Assembly (NCBI GenBank): GCA_005888695.1
Contig: VBBH01000141.1
Location: 1-11,351, forward strand
DNA length: 11,351 nt
Source of the DNA: Candidatus Bathyarchaeota archaeon
Lineage (GTDB): Archaea > Thermoproteota > Bathyarchaeia > 40CM-2-53-6
Reading direction: 5' to 3'
A model generated the notes under the pieces. That model was not told the DNA's origin, searched no databases, and saw only the letters and a program-made list of their open reading frames with translations. The position numbers and the translations under genes are program-made. Shown piece after piece: positions 1 to 6,073 of this stretch. How positions within the stretch are numbered: the first letter of the stretch is position 1; the number at the start of each line of letters is the position of its first letter.

Positions 1-547
1 CTTCTAGGACGTTGATTGTGGTAGCGAACGACGAACGGATGGAACCGTTCTCCACCTCGCAGTTCCACCCGCCGTCCTTGAGTTGCTCGATAAGTAGGCG
101 GGCGACTATGGCGTCCACGTTTTGATCGAAGTAAGTGCCCAATGTGACGACTCTGCCATTGATGCAGGGCTCGACTTCGCCCTTGAAGAACGGCTGCCCC
201 GCATTTTCCCAATGGCAGCCGTCTCTGACCATCGCAACGGCCCGGCGTACGCGGTCAGAGTGCGGGTCAATTCCGAAATCATGTAGTAGTTGGAGTGTTG
301 GCAGTGTGGAGATCCATGGTTGACCTTGGTTCTTGACGGACTGGTAGATGCTCTGCGATGGGAAGCAGGCCCCTCCCGCCCATTGGCCGTCTTCGCCCTG
401 CAGGTCTAGCAGTCTGGCACCCCATCCTTCTTTGGCGATTCTTCCGCGTTCGGCTGCGACTAGTTCGGGAGGTGCATCGGTCAGGTCGCGCATGACCTGC
501 CAGCGCATTGCAGGGTCCGAGTCCAATAGCCAGTCGATAACGGTCAC
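1..547 (-). CDS. Squalene-cyclase/prenyltransferase-like protein, N-terminal part (cut by window edge)
   Basis: Read in reverse complement, an uninterrupted frame runs from a GTG at 547 to the left edge of the window, giving 182 residues with no stop. The N-terminus (VIDWLLDSDPAMRWQVMRDL) and the motifs DGQWAGG (residues 53-59), EVEPCINGR (124-132), KDGGWNCE (157-164) and SSFATT (172-177) match what I know of the terpenoid-cyclase/protein-prenyltransferase alpha/alpha-toroid superfamily, in particular the bacterial proteins labelled squalene cyclase-like. The two DGxW segments resemble QW-type repeats. No DxDD acid motif is visible in this part, so cyclase activity cannot be claimed. An in-frame GTG at 565 would add six residues; I prefer 547 because the family usually starts close to the VxDWLL segment. 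The in-frame stop at 629-631 bounds the gene upstream. Relatives I recall are mostly actinobacterial or chloroflexal, so transfer into this archaeon is possible. The family call is fairly sure; substrate and role are unknown. Confidence 0.8.
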   Translation of the reverse strand, partial: MTVIDWLLDSDPAMRWQVMRDLTDAPPELVAAERGRIAKEGWGARLLDLQGEDGQWAGGACFPSQSIYQSVKNQGQPWISTLPTLQLLHDFGIDPHSDRVRRAVAMVRDGCHWENAGQPFFKGEVEPCINGRVVTLGTYFDQNVDAIVARLLIEQLKDGGWNCEVENGSIRSSFATTINVLE

Positions 548-651
548 GCTTTTTACAGAACTCACGCCTGACGCCTTACTGCTCGACTGAATGACTGAGT
601 TATGACAGTTGCTGTGGTCGCTGCGTTGCTAATCCTCTCATTCCAGCCCTT

Positions 652-659
652 GATATAAG
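652..659 (-). promoter_or_regulatory. Possible TATA box for the cyclase-like gene
   Basis: On the minus strand the sequence TTTTTCTTATATC gives an archaeal-like TATA box (CTTATATC) preceded by a pyrimidine run. It lies about 90-105 bases upstream of the candidate GTG starts at 565 and 547, which would mean a leader of roughly 65-80 nt. That is long for many archaea, so the assignment is weak. Confidence 0.3.
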
Positions 660-743
660 AAAAAGACGCAACGAAACTGCCGACCTCTCAATCGACGACT
701 TCAAAATCTGTCAGCTCTTCCTTACTCCCTGCTGGATCTTCCT

Positions 744-853
744 TCAGGCACCTGCTGTGTCAGAGTAGATCTTTAAGACGAGCTGCTCCGTGGTCTTCAG
801 AGGCTTCTTGACCCCTTTGTCCCGCATACTGTAGCATACGTACTCGCACTCAT
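744..853 (-). pseudogene. Possible headless ORF remnant next to the tRNA 3' end
   Basis: Directly after the tRNA 3' end on the minus strand, one frame reads HECEYVCYSMRDKGVKKPLK and continues with TTEQLVLKIYSDTAGA before a TGA at 744-746. The composition is protein-like: mixed charges, an HxCx3C cluster and no low complexity. There is no usable start codon before the internal ATG at 827, which would leave only 27 residues, and the frame stays open back into the tRNA gene. This could be the surviving 3' end of a gene cut at the tRNA, a very small gene starting at 827, or a chance open frame. I do not recognise a family. Confidence 0.25.
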
Positions 854-859
854 GGTCGA

Positions 860-957
860 TGGTAGCCCGGGGGAGATTCGAACTCCCGTCGACGGGTCCA
901 AAGCCCGTCATTGACCGGGCATGCTGGTCCCTTGCTAGTCCGCTACACCACCGGGCT
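860..957 (-). tRNA. tRNA-Gln (anticodon TTG), with a 22-nt insertion and encoded CCA
   Basis: On the minus strand the acceptor stem AGCCCGG (957-951) pairs with CCGGGCT (870-864), followed by discriminator A and an encoded CCA (862-860). The T arm is GGGAG-TTCGAAT-CTCCC. The anticodon arm is ACGGG-CTTTGGA-CCCGT, with anticodon TTG at 901-899, which reads CAA/CAG glutamine codons. The D arm begins GTGTAGCGG. The gene is 95 nt without CCA, whereas a tRNA-Gln of this build should be about 73. The surplus of 22 nt lies between the D arm and the anticodon stem. Removing 932-911 restores a D stem GTG/CAT, base 26 = G and a standard four-base variable region. Identity is well supported by the CTTTGGA loop and the overall similarity to archaeal tRNA-Gln; only the exact intron boundary is uncertain. 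It lies 69 bases downstream of the SpoIIM-like gene and has its own TATA-like box in that gap. Confidence 0.9.
911..932 (-). other. Presumed non-canonical tRNA intron (22 nt)
   Basis: This is the extra segment inside tRNA-Gln, placed at about position 25/26 by the requirement to restore a normal D arm and anticodon stem. Because an A lies at both junctions, the cut could equally be one base further 5'. Inside it, GACC (928-925) can pair with GGTC (916-913) around a nine-base loop. Its first part repeats the D-loop: GGACTAGCA in the exon is followed 11 bases later by GGACCAGCA. I tried to draw the canonical bulge-helix-bulge expected for archaeal tRNA splicing at both possible boundaries and could not form the four-pair central helix. 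It is therefore either a relaxed splice motif or a differently placed intron. Confidence 0.5.
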
Positions 958-982
958 ACGCGCGGTCGTCTCGCAATAACAT

Positions 983-990
983 CTCATAAG
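983..990 (-). promoter_or_regulatory. TATA-like box of tRNA-Gln
   Basis: On the minus strand CTTATGAG sits about 26-33 bases before the first base of the mature tRNA, in the 69-base gap after the SpoIIM-like gene. Spacing fits an archaeal TATA box for an independently transcribed tRNA; the match to consensus is moderate. Confidence 0.45.
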
Positions 991-1026
991 CCTTCTTCGT
1001 CGAGTGCAAACGATCCAGTCCTTGGT

Positions 1027-1824
1027 TCATTGCAAGGGAGTCGGAGCGACCGTCATTCCCACATTCTGATTTCTAGCGTTTTTCCAAAGTAGATAGGCCA
1101 TGAAGGAGAGAACCGAAATTACGTAAATGAAAGGTAGGAAGAGCAAAACAGCGATAAGCCCAAGAAAAATCGACCAGTCCCTACGCGTTACTCTGATATC
1201 TCGGTACAGAGTGAACCCCAAGATCGCGACCATACCTACCGTCACATTTGTCGCCCATCCCAACAGAGGGATTGGGGTTCCAGGGGTCATCCTCTCGGTC
1301 GTAATAGTATCGTACTCGGCTTGCGCAGCGTTGTAAAGAAGCAACGCATACAATACTAGTTCAAGGACGAATCTAGAGGCTTCTGCCCGCAATTTCTTCC
1401 CGTCGAAAACGATCGTTAGAAAGGCCATGAGTCCAGCAGTGGCTGCGACCGAGTAGGCCATTATCTCCAGCCAGAAGAAGGGAAAGAATGAGATCGTCAC
1501 CCAGCTAAACCACCCTGGAACAGGCGGAGTTGAAAGCATTGCTTCTGACGAGATTGCCAGGCCGGTATTCCACATGATGATGACCAGCCAGCCAATGCCT
1601 AGGCCAGGAGTGAAGGTAGGAAGAGCAACCAGCAAATTGTTCTTGAAGATTCCAAGCGTGTCGATCGACGTCGGTATCTGTTTGACTATGTCTCGAGCCT
1701 CATCAGCAGGAACCGGAATCGAACTTGTAACCATGGCCAGGAAGAATTGGCCGATTGTGGCGAGTGCGAATATCGTGAATCTAAGCTCGCGCTTCCTAGA
1801 AGCAACTAAGTCGGCTAACTTCAC
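1027..1824 (-). CDS. SpoIIM-like (DUF95) polytopic membrane protein
   Basis: 265 residues, mostly hydrophobic. Likely membrane segments are at about 16-36, 64-90, 105-139 (long, possibly two), 152-168, 188-208 and 217-246. The stretch IFKNNLLVALPTFTPGLGIG (59-78) followed by MWNTGLAI (84-91) matches the F-x-N-N ... G-x-x-x-G ... N-x-G signature of the stage II sporulation protein M family, which also occurs widely in non-sporulating archaea as a membrane protein of unknown role. The start is GTG at 1824, overlapping the TGA of the upstream acetyltransferase gene as GTGA. GGAAAGG about six bases ahead is a good ribosome-binding site and supports this start. Last gene of the lysS-rimI operon, so expression should follow those genes. 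Any link to translation is contextual only. Family assignment is reasonably sure; function unknown. Confidence 0.75.
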   Translation of the reverse strand: MKLADLVASRKRELRFTIFALATIGQFFLAMVTSSIPVPADEARDIVKQIPTSIDTLGIFKNNLLVALPTFTPGLGIGWLVIIMWNTGLAISSEAMLSTPPVPGWFSWVTISFFPFFWLEIMAYSVAATAGLMAFLTIVFDGKKLRAEASRFVLELVLYALLLYNAAQAEYDTITTERMTPGTPIPLLGWATNVTVGMVAILGFTLYRDIRVTRRDWSIFLGLIAVLLFLPFIYVISVLSFMAYLLWKNARNQNVGMTVAPTPLQ

Positions 1825-2276
1825 GATTCCTTTCCTGCCTTTTCCATCGTGATGGCGTTTTCTCCGTCGGCGTAGTAGCCAGGTACAATATCCTTCTTCT
1901 CGAATCCATGCTTGACATAGAACTGCATAGCCGCATGGTTTGATTCTCGTACTTCAAGTCGGACCAATCCGCTATGGGTTAGGTGTTCTTCAAGCGCCTG
2001 AAGTAGGCCCGTTGCCACTCCAGTCCTTCGAAGCTCAGGGTGTACAGCGATTGATACAAGGTGGTAATAATCTTCCGAACCGTCGATGATAGCATAGCCG
2101 ACCACCCGATCTTTCAATTTAGCAACCAGAAACGTGGTAGGATTCTTTCGCGCAAGTTCCGCGAGCAGCCACCATGGGTACGGGTCAGTGAAAGATAACT
2201 GCTCCAGTTCGAATACTGAGGCGAGATCCTCTTGGCGGAACGGAATGATCATCAGTTCACTTGCCGGATTCATCAT
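1821..2276 (-). CDS. rimI: RimI/Ard1-type protein N-terminal acetyltransferase (GNAT)
   Basis: 151 residues from the ATG at 2276. GNAT motif A is visible as VHPELRRTGVATGLL (about 78-92, with RRTGVA being the acetyl-CoA pyrophosphate loop) and motif B as LEVRESNHAAMQFYVKHGFE (107-126). The tail PGYYADGENAITM (132-144) is typical of the RimI/archaeal Ard1 group, which transfers acetyl from acetyl-CoA to protein alpha-amino termini, including ribosomal proteins. The frame could extend to a TTG at 2312 inside lysS, but ATG at 2276 begins one base after the lysS TAG and gives the usual family N-terminus. Another ATG at 2252 (MIIPFRQEDL) has an AAGTGA element ahead of it and is a serious alternative start. 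Translation is probably coupled to lysS. Substrate specificity cannot be read from sequence. Confidence 0.88.
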   Translation of the reverse strand: MMNPASELMIIPFRQEDLASVFELEQLSFTDPYPWWLLAELARKNPTTFLVAKLKDRVVGYAIIDGSEDYYHLVSIAVHPELRRTGVATGLLQALEEHLTHSGLVRLEVRESNHAAMQFYVKHGFEKKDIVPGYYADGENAITMEKAGKES

Positions 2277-2277
2277 G

Positions 2278-3960
2278 CTATTGGTCGCCAACTTTCTTAG
2301 CTGCGCGGACAAGGGTGGCGGCTACACTCTCGCGACCCATAGCAACCACGTAGGGGCCAAGTCTCGGCCCAGATTCGGATCCGATAAGTATGCGGTACAG
2401 GGTCTTGAACAATTTGCCTGGCTCAAGCCCGTGCTTCCTTGCTGTGGTGAATATCACGTTCTGGATGTAGTTCTCATCGTCACTGCTGGCGCTAACGATA
2501 GTCGCAAAGTCGAGCACCGCATCTCTCTCAGGACCCTCCAGCCGGACGTTTGTTTCAGGAGCAGCAATTGTTTCCATATCTCTGGCCCAATTCTCCGCTT
2601 CCTCAAGCCTTTGTTTGAATCGAGGATCAGATTGATTGATCTTGTATCCGTAACCAGATAGTTTCTCGATGATGAACGATTCTTCCTTGCCCTTTGGGGC
2701 CACCTTAGCCAAATAGACCATCAAGTTGTGAGGGACGTGGGGACCCGGAGAGGCCGGAGGTTTCCGGTTCCAGACATACTCGTACAGGCCGCGAAGTTTG
2801 GCCTCGTCTTTGGAATCAGGAGCCTTGGTCTTCCCGAAGTAAACGTCCTCTAAATTATCTAACTCAGCTACGAAGGACGGCACATCCTTCAACTCGACGG
2901 GACGTGCTCCTGTGCTCCGTTTGAACATCAGCAGGAGTAGACTTTGAGGAGGTCCATACTTCAGCCATAACTGTGGAGCTATCACGTTGCCCACCGACTT
3001 CTGAAGCCTCCTGCCAGTCTTGTCCACGAAATGCTCGTACCTAGTGTGATATGGTGCAGGCTCTCCGAGGATTTCTTCCATAATTCTGTCGTTGACTTTG
3101 ACGGACTCTATCAGATCCTTCCCGTACGGCTCGTAAGCAATCTTCAGCGCCGACCACCTGGCCGCAAATTCAACCTTCCAGCTAAGCTTTCCTTGTCCCG
3201 AGTAAACATCCACTTCCCCCGTGTATCCACATCCTTCCAAGATTGAGCCGCGAAGCTGCATCCCCTCGCACGAGTATTTGACGACGTGACGACCCGCGTC
3301 GTATTCCAAAGCCTTGGTGGTATAGATTCGTCCACACTGTCTGCAAATCGCGAAGTACGGCAGAACCTCAGTGTACTTCTCCTGTCCCAAAACCTCCTTG
3401 ATTATCTGGCCAACCCTCTCCGAATTGGAAAGTATCGTATGGATCTGCCGGTTGAACAATCCCTGCGCGTAAGCCTCGACCGCAGAAACGTGAGTGTATT
3501 CGATGCCCGTCTTATCTAGAGCGTCTCGGAGGAGGCTAGTCATGTGACTTCCATAGCTCTGATGACAACCGAACGGATCGGGAATGTCCGAGACTGGATG
3601 GCCAATGTACTTCGCAAGCGTTTTCGGGAGGCCAGCAGGAACTTTCCTGAGCCCGTCTTTGTCGTCGGAGAAAAGTATGAGCTCTGCTTTAGCTCCAACA
3701 GATTCTAGCGCCATTTTGACCCCATGCGCTCTAGCCACATCCCCATAGTTTCCAAGATGAGGAACGCCAGAGGCTCCCAGTCCACTCTCGACCCTGATCA
3801 CCCCGTTCAATCGCCCGAGCTTTCGCTCACGGTCGATTATTCGCTGGGCTACGCTGTCAAGCCAGGTGCCTTTGCCGATGATTTCCGGTTCGCTGTCTTT
3901 GTGAGCAAGCAACGTTGGCAATCCCCCGCCCGTAGGATACGCCACATGTTGATAAGTCAT
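2278..3960 (-). CDS. lysS: Lysyl-tRNA synthetase, class I
   Basis: 560 residues, full length for the class I LysRS family found in many archaea and some bacteria. It charges tRNA-Lys with lysine using ATP in the cytosol. The Rossmann-fold signature GASGVPHLGNYGD contains the HIGH-equivalent HLGN (68-71). The KMSKS-equivalent is LQKSVGN (319-325). Between them four cysteines, C206/C209 (CRQC) and C231/C244, form a probable zinc knuckle. The C-terminal part, about 350-560, is the helical anticodon-binding region (for example RPVELKDVP, NLEDVYFG). Start is ATG at 3960. No strong Shine-Dalgarno lies ahead of it, and a weak TATA-like GATTTAGC occurs about 35 bases upstream on the minus strand, which would suit a very short leader. 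First gene of a lysS-rimI-spoIIM-like operon. The first five codons coincide with one copy of a 17-bp repeat whose second copy lies upstream of guaAB. Confidence 0.96.
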   Translation of the reverse strand: MTYQHVAYPTGGGLPTLLAHKDSEPEIIGKGTWLDSVAQRIIDRERKLGRLNGVIRVESGLGASGVPHLGNYGDVARAHGVKMALESVGAKAELILFSDDKDGLRKVPAGLPKTLAKYIGHPVSDIPDPFGCHQSYGSHMTSLLRDALDKTGIEYTHVSAVEAYAQGLFNRQIHTILSNSERVGQIIKEVLGQEKYTEVLPYFAICRQCGRIYTTKALEYDAGRHVVKYSCEGMQLRGSILEGCGYTGEVDVYSGQGKLSWKVEFAARWSALKIAYEPYGKDLIESVKVNDRIMEEILGEPAPYHTRYEHFVDKTGRRLQKSVGNVIAPQLWLKYGPPQSLLLLMFKRSTGARPVELKDVPSFVAELDNLEDVYFGKTKAPDSKDEAKLRGLYEYVWNRKPPASPGPHVPHNLMVYLAKVAPKGKEESFIIEKLSGYGYKINQSDPRFKQRLEEAENWARDMETIAAPETNVRLEGPERDAVLDFATIVSASSDDENYIQNVIFTTARKHGLEPGKLFKTLYRILIGSESGPRLGPYVVAMGRESVAATLVRAAKKVGDQ

Positions 3961-3962
3961 AA
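3946..3962. repeat. 17-bp perfect direct repeat, copy 1 (lysS start)
   Basis: ATGTTGATAAGTCATAA on the plus strand; on the minus strand it holds the lysS start codon and codons 2-5. An identical copy in the same orientation is at 4806-4822. The copies bracket 3963-4805, which contains one gene. Confidence 0.7.
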
Positions 3963-4015
3963 TCCGATGAACAGTAGAATCTTCCCCATTGCTAAATCAT
4001 CGTGCGGCGTCCGGG

Positions 4016-4612
4016 CTAGGTCTTGCTGACGAGTAGGATGACGTAGGATTCGCCGGGTTGCCATAGGAGTCCGGCTCTCGGATGAAGTTGGGTGGTAAGA
4101 CTTGATTGTTCACTTTGTAATCCTCCTTTGTAACTAAGGCTTAGAGTTTCAGAGAATCGTCCGGTGAATGTTATTTTGACTTGGATGGATGCTTGTGTGG
4201 TTGGGCTGTTGACAAAGACGCATTGTCCATTCTCTAGATGGGAGACTGACGAGTCGGAGAAGGAGACGGTGGCGAATTGTACTCCGGCAAGTGTAATTTG
4301 CTGGTTTACGTCGGTGAAGGTTACGTTCTGGGCCCAGTATTCGGTCCCTTGGAAGTTAGCGTCATAGGTGTTGGAAGAGGTGCTTGGTGGGGCGCAAGGG
4401 TTGGCGGTAACGGAAGTGGAAGACCTTTTCAGTTTGTCCACATCTGACCTGAGCCTGTCGACCTGATTCTGCAAATGGGAGATTTGGTTGTTTGCATCCT
4501 GCAGCCGTTGTTGGTAATAGTAGGCAGTACCGCTTGCACATGGTATGATGGCTGCGGACAAGATTGCTATTAGCCCAGCTCGATTTAACAAATATTTCAC
4601 CCGAATGAACAC
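4016..4612 (-). CDS. Membrane-anchored coiled-coil protein with extracytoplasmic beta-rich domain (unknown)
   Basis: 198 residues; I do not recognise a family. A basic N-terminus (MFIRVKYLLNR) is followed by one hydrophobic segment at about 11-30, which could be an uncleaved anchor or signal peptide. Residues 34-63 form a clear short coiled coil with heptad positions I44, L47, V51, L54, V58, L61. A Ser/Thr-rich linker (64-82) leads to a beta-rich domain (85-198) with few charges. C73 and C131 could form a disulfide outside the cell. The likely topology is an N-terminal anchor with the rest outside. Start is GTG at 4612, bounded by an in-frame stop four codons upstream; a GTG at 4600 is an alternative. 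The stop lies 55 bases before lysS, so read-through into lysS is possible, but the gene also sits within the segment bracketed by 17-bp repeats and may be a later arrival. Confidence 0.7.
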   Translation of the reverse strand: MFIRVKYLLNRAGLIAILSAAIIPCASGTAYYYQQRLQDANNQISHLQNQVDRLRSDVDKLKRSSTSVTANPCAPPSTSSNTYDANFQGTEYWAQNVTFTDVNQQITLAGVQFATVSFSDSSVSHLENGQCVFVNSPTTQASIQVKITFTGRFSETLSLSYKGGLQSEQSSLTTQLHPRAGLLWQPGESYVILLVSKT

Positions 4613-4805
4613 GTAGTATCTTCATACTCGCTTCCCTATGGGGATTTGTGCCCGGGAGCGTGCGCTAGCAACGGGCCGTCTTCGAGGACCAAGTGTGGTC
4701 ACGCCTTGGGGCCGATGGCGACTTGGACCTTTCCTCGTCCTTTACAATCAAGCACTTGCGAAACCTAAGACGGTCACGCATTGAGCAAAATCATGGTTTC
4801 TAGCG

Positions 4806-4822
4806 ATGTTGATAAGTCATAA
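4806..4822. repeat. 17-bp perfect direct repeat, copy 2 (guaAB upstream region)
   Basis: Identical in sequence and orientation to 3946-3962. Here the minus-strand reading of the same lysS-like start ends after six codons (ATG ACT TAT CAA CAT CGC TAG), so this copy is not a working start. It partly overlaps the presumed TATA box of guaAB. Confidence 0.7.
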
Positions 4823-4826
4823 ATGA
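4817..4826 (+). promoter_or_regulatory. Possible TATA box of the guaAB-guaAA pair
   Basis: TCATAAATGA lies about 34-43 bases before the TTG start at 4860. Transcription starting some 25 bases downstream would give a leader of roughly 10-15 nt, usual for archaea. It overlaps the end of repeat copy 2. The rest of the 247-base gap (4613-4859) shows no gene or other signal I can support. Confidence 0.4.
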
Positions 4827-4859
4827 TGCTTGCCGGATAACGTTGTAAGTGGCTGATGG

Positions 4860-6071
4860 TTGGCGGCCCAAGTCACCGGATTCCGGCCTTCAAGCTTTCT
4901 GCAAGCCCAGACCAGCCGCCTCCGTGAATTATCTGACGGCAAGAAAGCCCTAGCGGCAATCTCTGGAGGCGTCGATAGCACCATATCCGCATTATTGGCC
5001 CGTCAAGCACTCGGCGAACGCGTCATCCCAGTCCTAATCGACACGGGATTCATGCGTGAAGACGAGCCTGAGAAAGTGAGGGACAAGCTCGCAAAGCCTC
5101 CACTAGAGTTGAAGATTCGGATTGTCCGATCAGCTGGACGATTCCTCAAGGCAGTCGCGGACGAGCCCCTGGCGGAAGAGAAGAGAAAGAAGTTCCGCGA
5201 GACATTCTATCAGGTCTTGAAAGAGGAAGCCGACAAGTTTGGATGCGAATACCTAGTCCAGGGTACGATCGCTCCAGATTGGATCGAGACCCAGGGCGGC
5301 ATCAAGACGCAGCACAACGTCTTGGAACAAGTGGGGATCAATCCTCATGCAAGATACGGTTTCAAACTCCTAGAACCTCTCTCAGAGCTCTACAAAGACC
5401 AGGTGCGAAGCCTTGCCAAGCATCTCGCGGTTCCGAACGAGTTCTCGCAACGACAACCGTTTCCGGGTCCCGGGCTACTCGTTAGATGTATTGGCGAGGT
5501 GAAGAAGCCAAAGCTCGACATACTCAAGCGCGTGACTTCGATAGTGGAGGACAGACTTGGCGCGGTAGGATCGAACCAGTACTTCGCGGCGATAATCGAA
5601 AACAAATTTGCAAACGAACCTTTGCCAAAAGCCCTCCGAAAAGTGGCCGCCGAGGCCCTTGATCTTCCCGAGGGCGATGTACGGGCAGAAGCGTTCATGG
5701 ACAGAGTCACCGGAGTGAAAGGAGACGAAAGATCCTACGGTCGACTCGCCAGCATAGACCTTCGGCCAGAAACTAGAGAGGCTTTCGGCTGGCTGCATGA
5801 CAAGCTAAACGTTCTGCAGTCATCTATCGTCGAGAGTTTCAAGGACATAACAAGAGTCGCGATGTTGGTGAAAGATCGGCGGAGCGAGGGACAATACTCG
5901 ATCCTGATCCGCGCGGTCTCAACTAGGGACTATATGACTGCCAGCGTCACGCCAATATCTTGGAAGACCTTGAAAGATACCGCCGAAGAAGTGCTGAAAT
6001 CTTCGGAACGGATCGGGCGGGTTTACTATGACATAACTCCCAAACCACCAGCGACGATAGAGTTCGAATAG
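4860..6071 (+). CDS. guaAB: GMP synthetase subunit B (ATP pyrophosphatase), enlarged form
   Basis: 403 residues. This subunit adenylates XMP with ATP and aminates it with ammonia supplied by the amidotransferase subunit, giving GMP. The PP-loop SGGVDST is at 35-41, the conserved RQPFPGPGLLVR at 198-209, VKGDERSYG at 286-294 and the C-terminal signature KPPATIEFE at 395-403. Archaeal B subunits I know of are often near 300-310 residues. Here the dimerisation domain carries extra sequence at about 244-282 (after NQYFA) and 296-346 (after RSYG), each where the short form has only a few residues. I recall longer B subunits in some crenarchaea, so this may be a lineage-specific long form. Start is TTG at 4860: an in-frame TGA at 4854-4856 excludes anything earlier, and the nearby ATG at 4856 is in another frame. 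The stop is two bases ahead of guaAA, forming one operon. Confidence 0.94.
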   Translation: MAAQVTGFRPSSFLQAQTSRLRELSDGKKALAAISGGVDSTISALLARQALGERVIPVLIDTGFMREDEPEKVRDKLAKPPLELKIRIVRSAGRFLKAVADEPLAEEKRKKFRETFYQVLKEEADKFGCEYLVQGTIAPDWIETQGGIKTQHNVLEQVGINPHARYGFKLLEPLSELYKDQVRSLAKHLAVPNEFSQRQPFPGPGLLVRCIGEVKKPKLDILKRVTSIVEDRLGAVGSNQYFAAIIENKFANEPLPKALRKVAAEALDLPEGDVRAEAFMDRVTGVKGDERSYGRLASIDLRPETREAFGWLHDKLNVLQSSIVESFKDITRVAMLVKDRRSEGQYSILIRAVSTRDYMTASVTPISWKTLKDTAEEVLKSSERIGRVYYDITPKPPATIEFE

Positions 6072-6073
6072 GA

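Larger units (their letters stand above)
566..859. other. Gene-poor stretch between the cyclase-like gene and tRNA-Gln
   Basis: This 294-base stretch has no complete gene I can support on either strand. It holds the possible TATA box of the cyclase-like gene and, next to the tRNA, a short minus-strand frame that looks protein-like but lacks a start (listed separately). I see no terminator-type T tract, tandem repeat or transposase remnant in the rest. Confidence 0.6.

Noticed and set aside
135..590. Two plus-strand frames of 62 and 80 residues
   Set aside because: They are shadows of the minus-strand cyclase-like gene, which has recognisable family motifs and is open through the window edge.
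860..957. Class II tRNA-Leu(CAA) reading using the hairpin GCCCG-GTCAATGA-CGGGC as anticodon arm
   Set aside because: It needs an eight-base loop and leaves an unpaired variable region, whereas the CTTTGGA loop, T arm and acceptor stem fit archaeal tRNA-Gln closely.
859..1092. Plus-strand 77-residue frame (starts VARGRFELPS)
   Set aside because: It translates the tRNA gene in antisense; this is a familiar artefact of frames across tRNAs.
2252..2312. TTG at 2312 as the rimI start
   Set aside because: It would overlap lysS by 35 bases and add a non-family N-terminal tail; ATG at 2276 just after the lysS stop is simpler.
2134..2661. Plus-strand 175-residue open frame
   Set aside because: Antisense to the rimI-lysS junction; both genes underneath are strongly supported by conserved motifs.
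4362..4625. Minus-strand 87-residue frame starting MKILRVHSG
   Set aside because: Overlaps the coiled-coil membrane protein in another frame; the alternative frame has the coherent anchor, heptads and beta-rich domain.
3946..4822. Direct repeats as part of a CRISPR array or standard transposon
   Set aside because: Only two copies, far apart, no spacers; no transposase and no terminal inverted repeats found inside the repeats.
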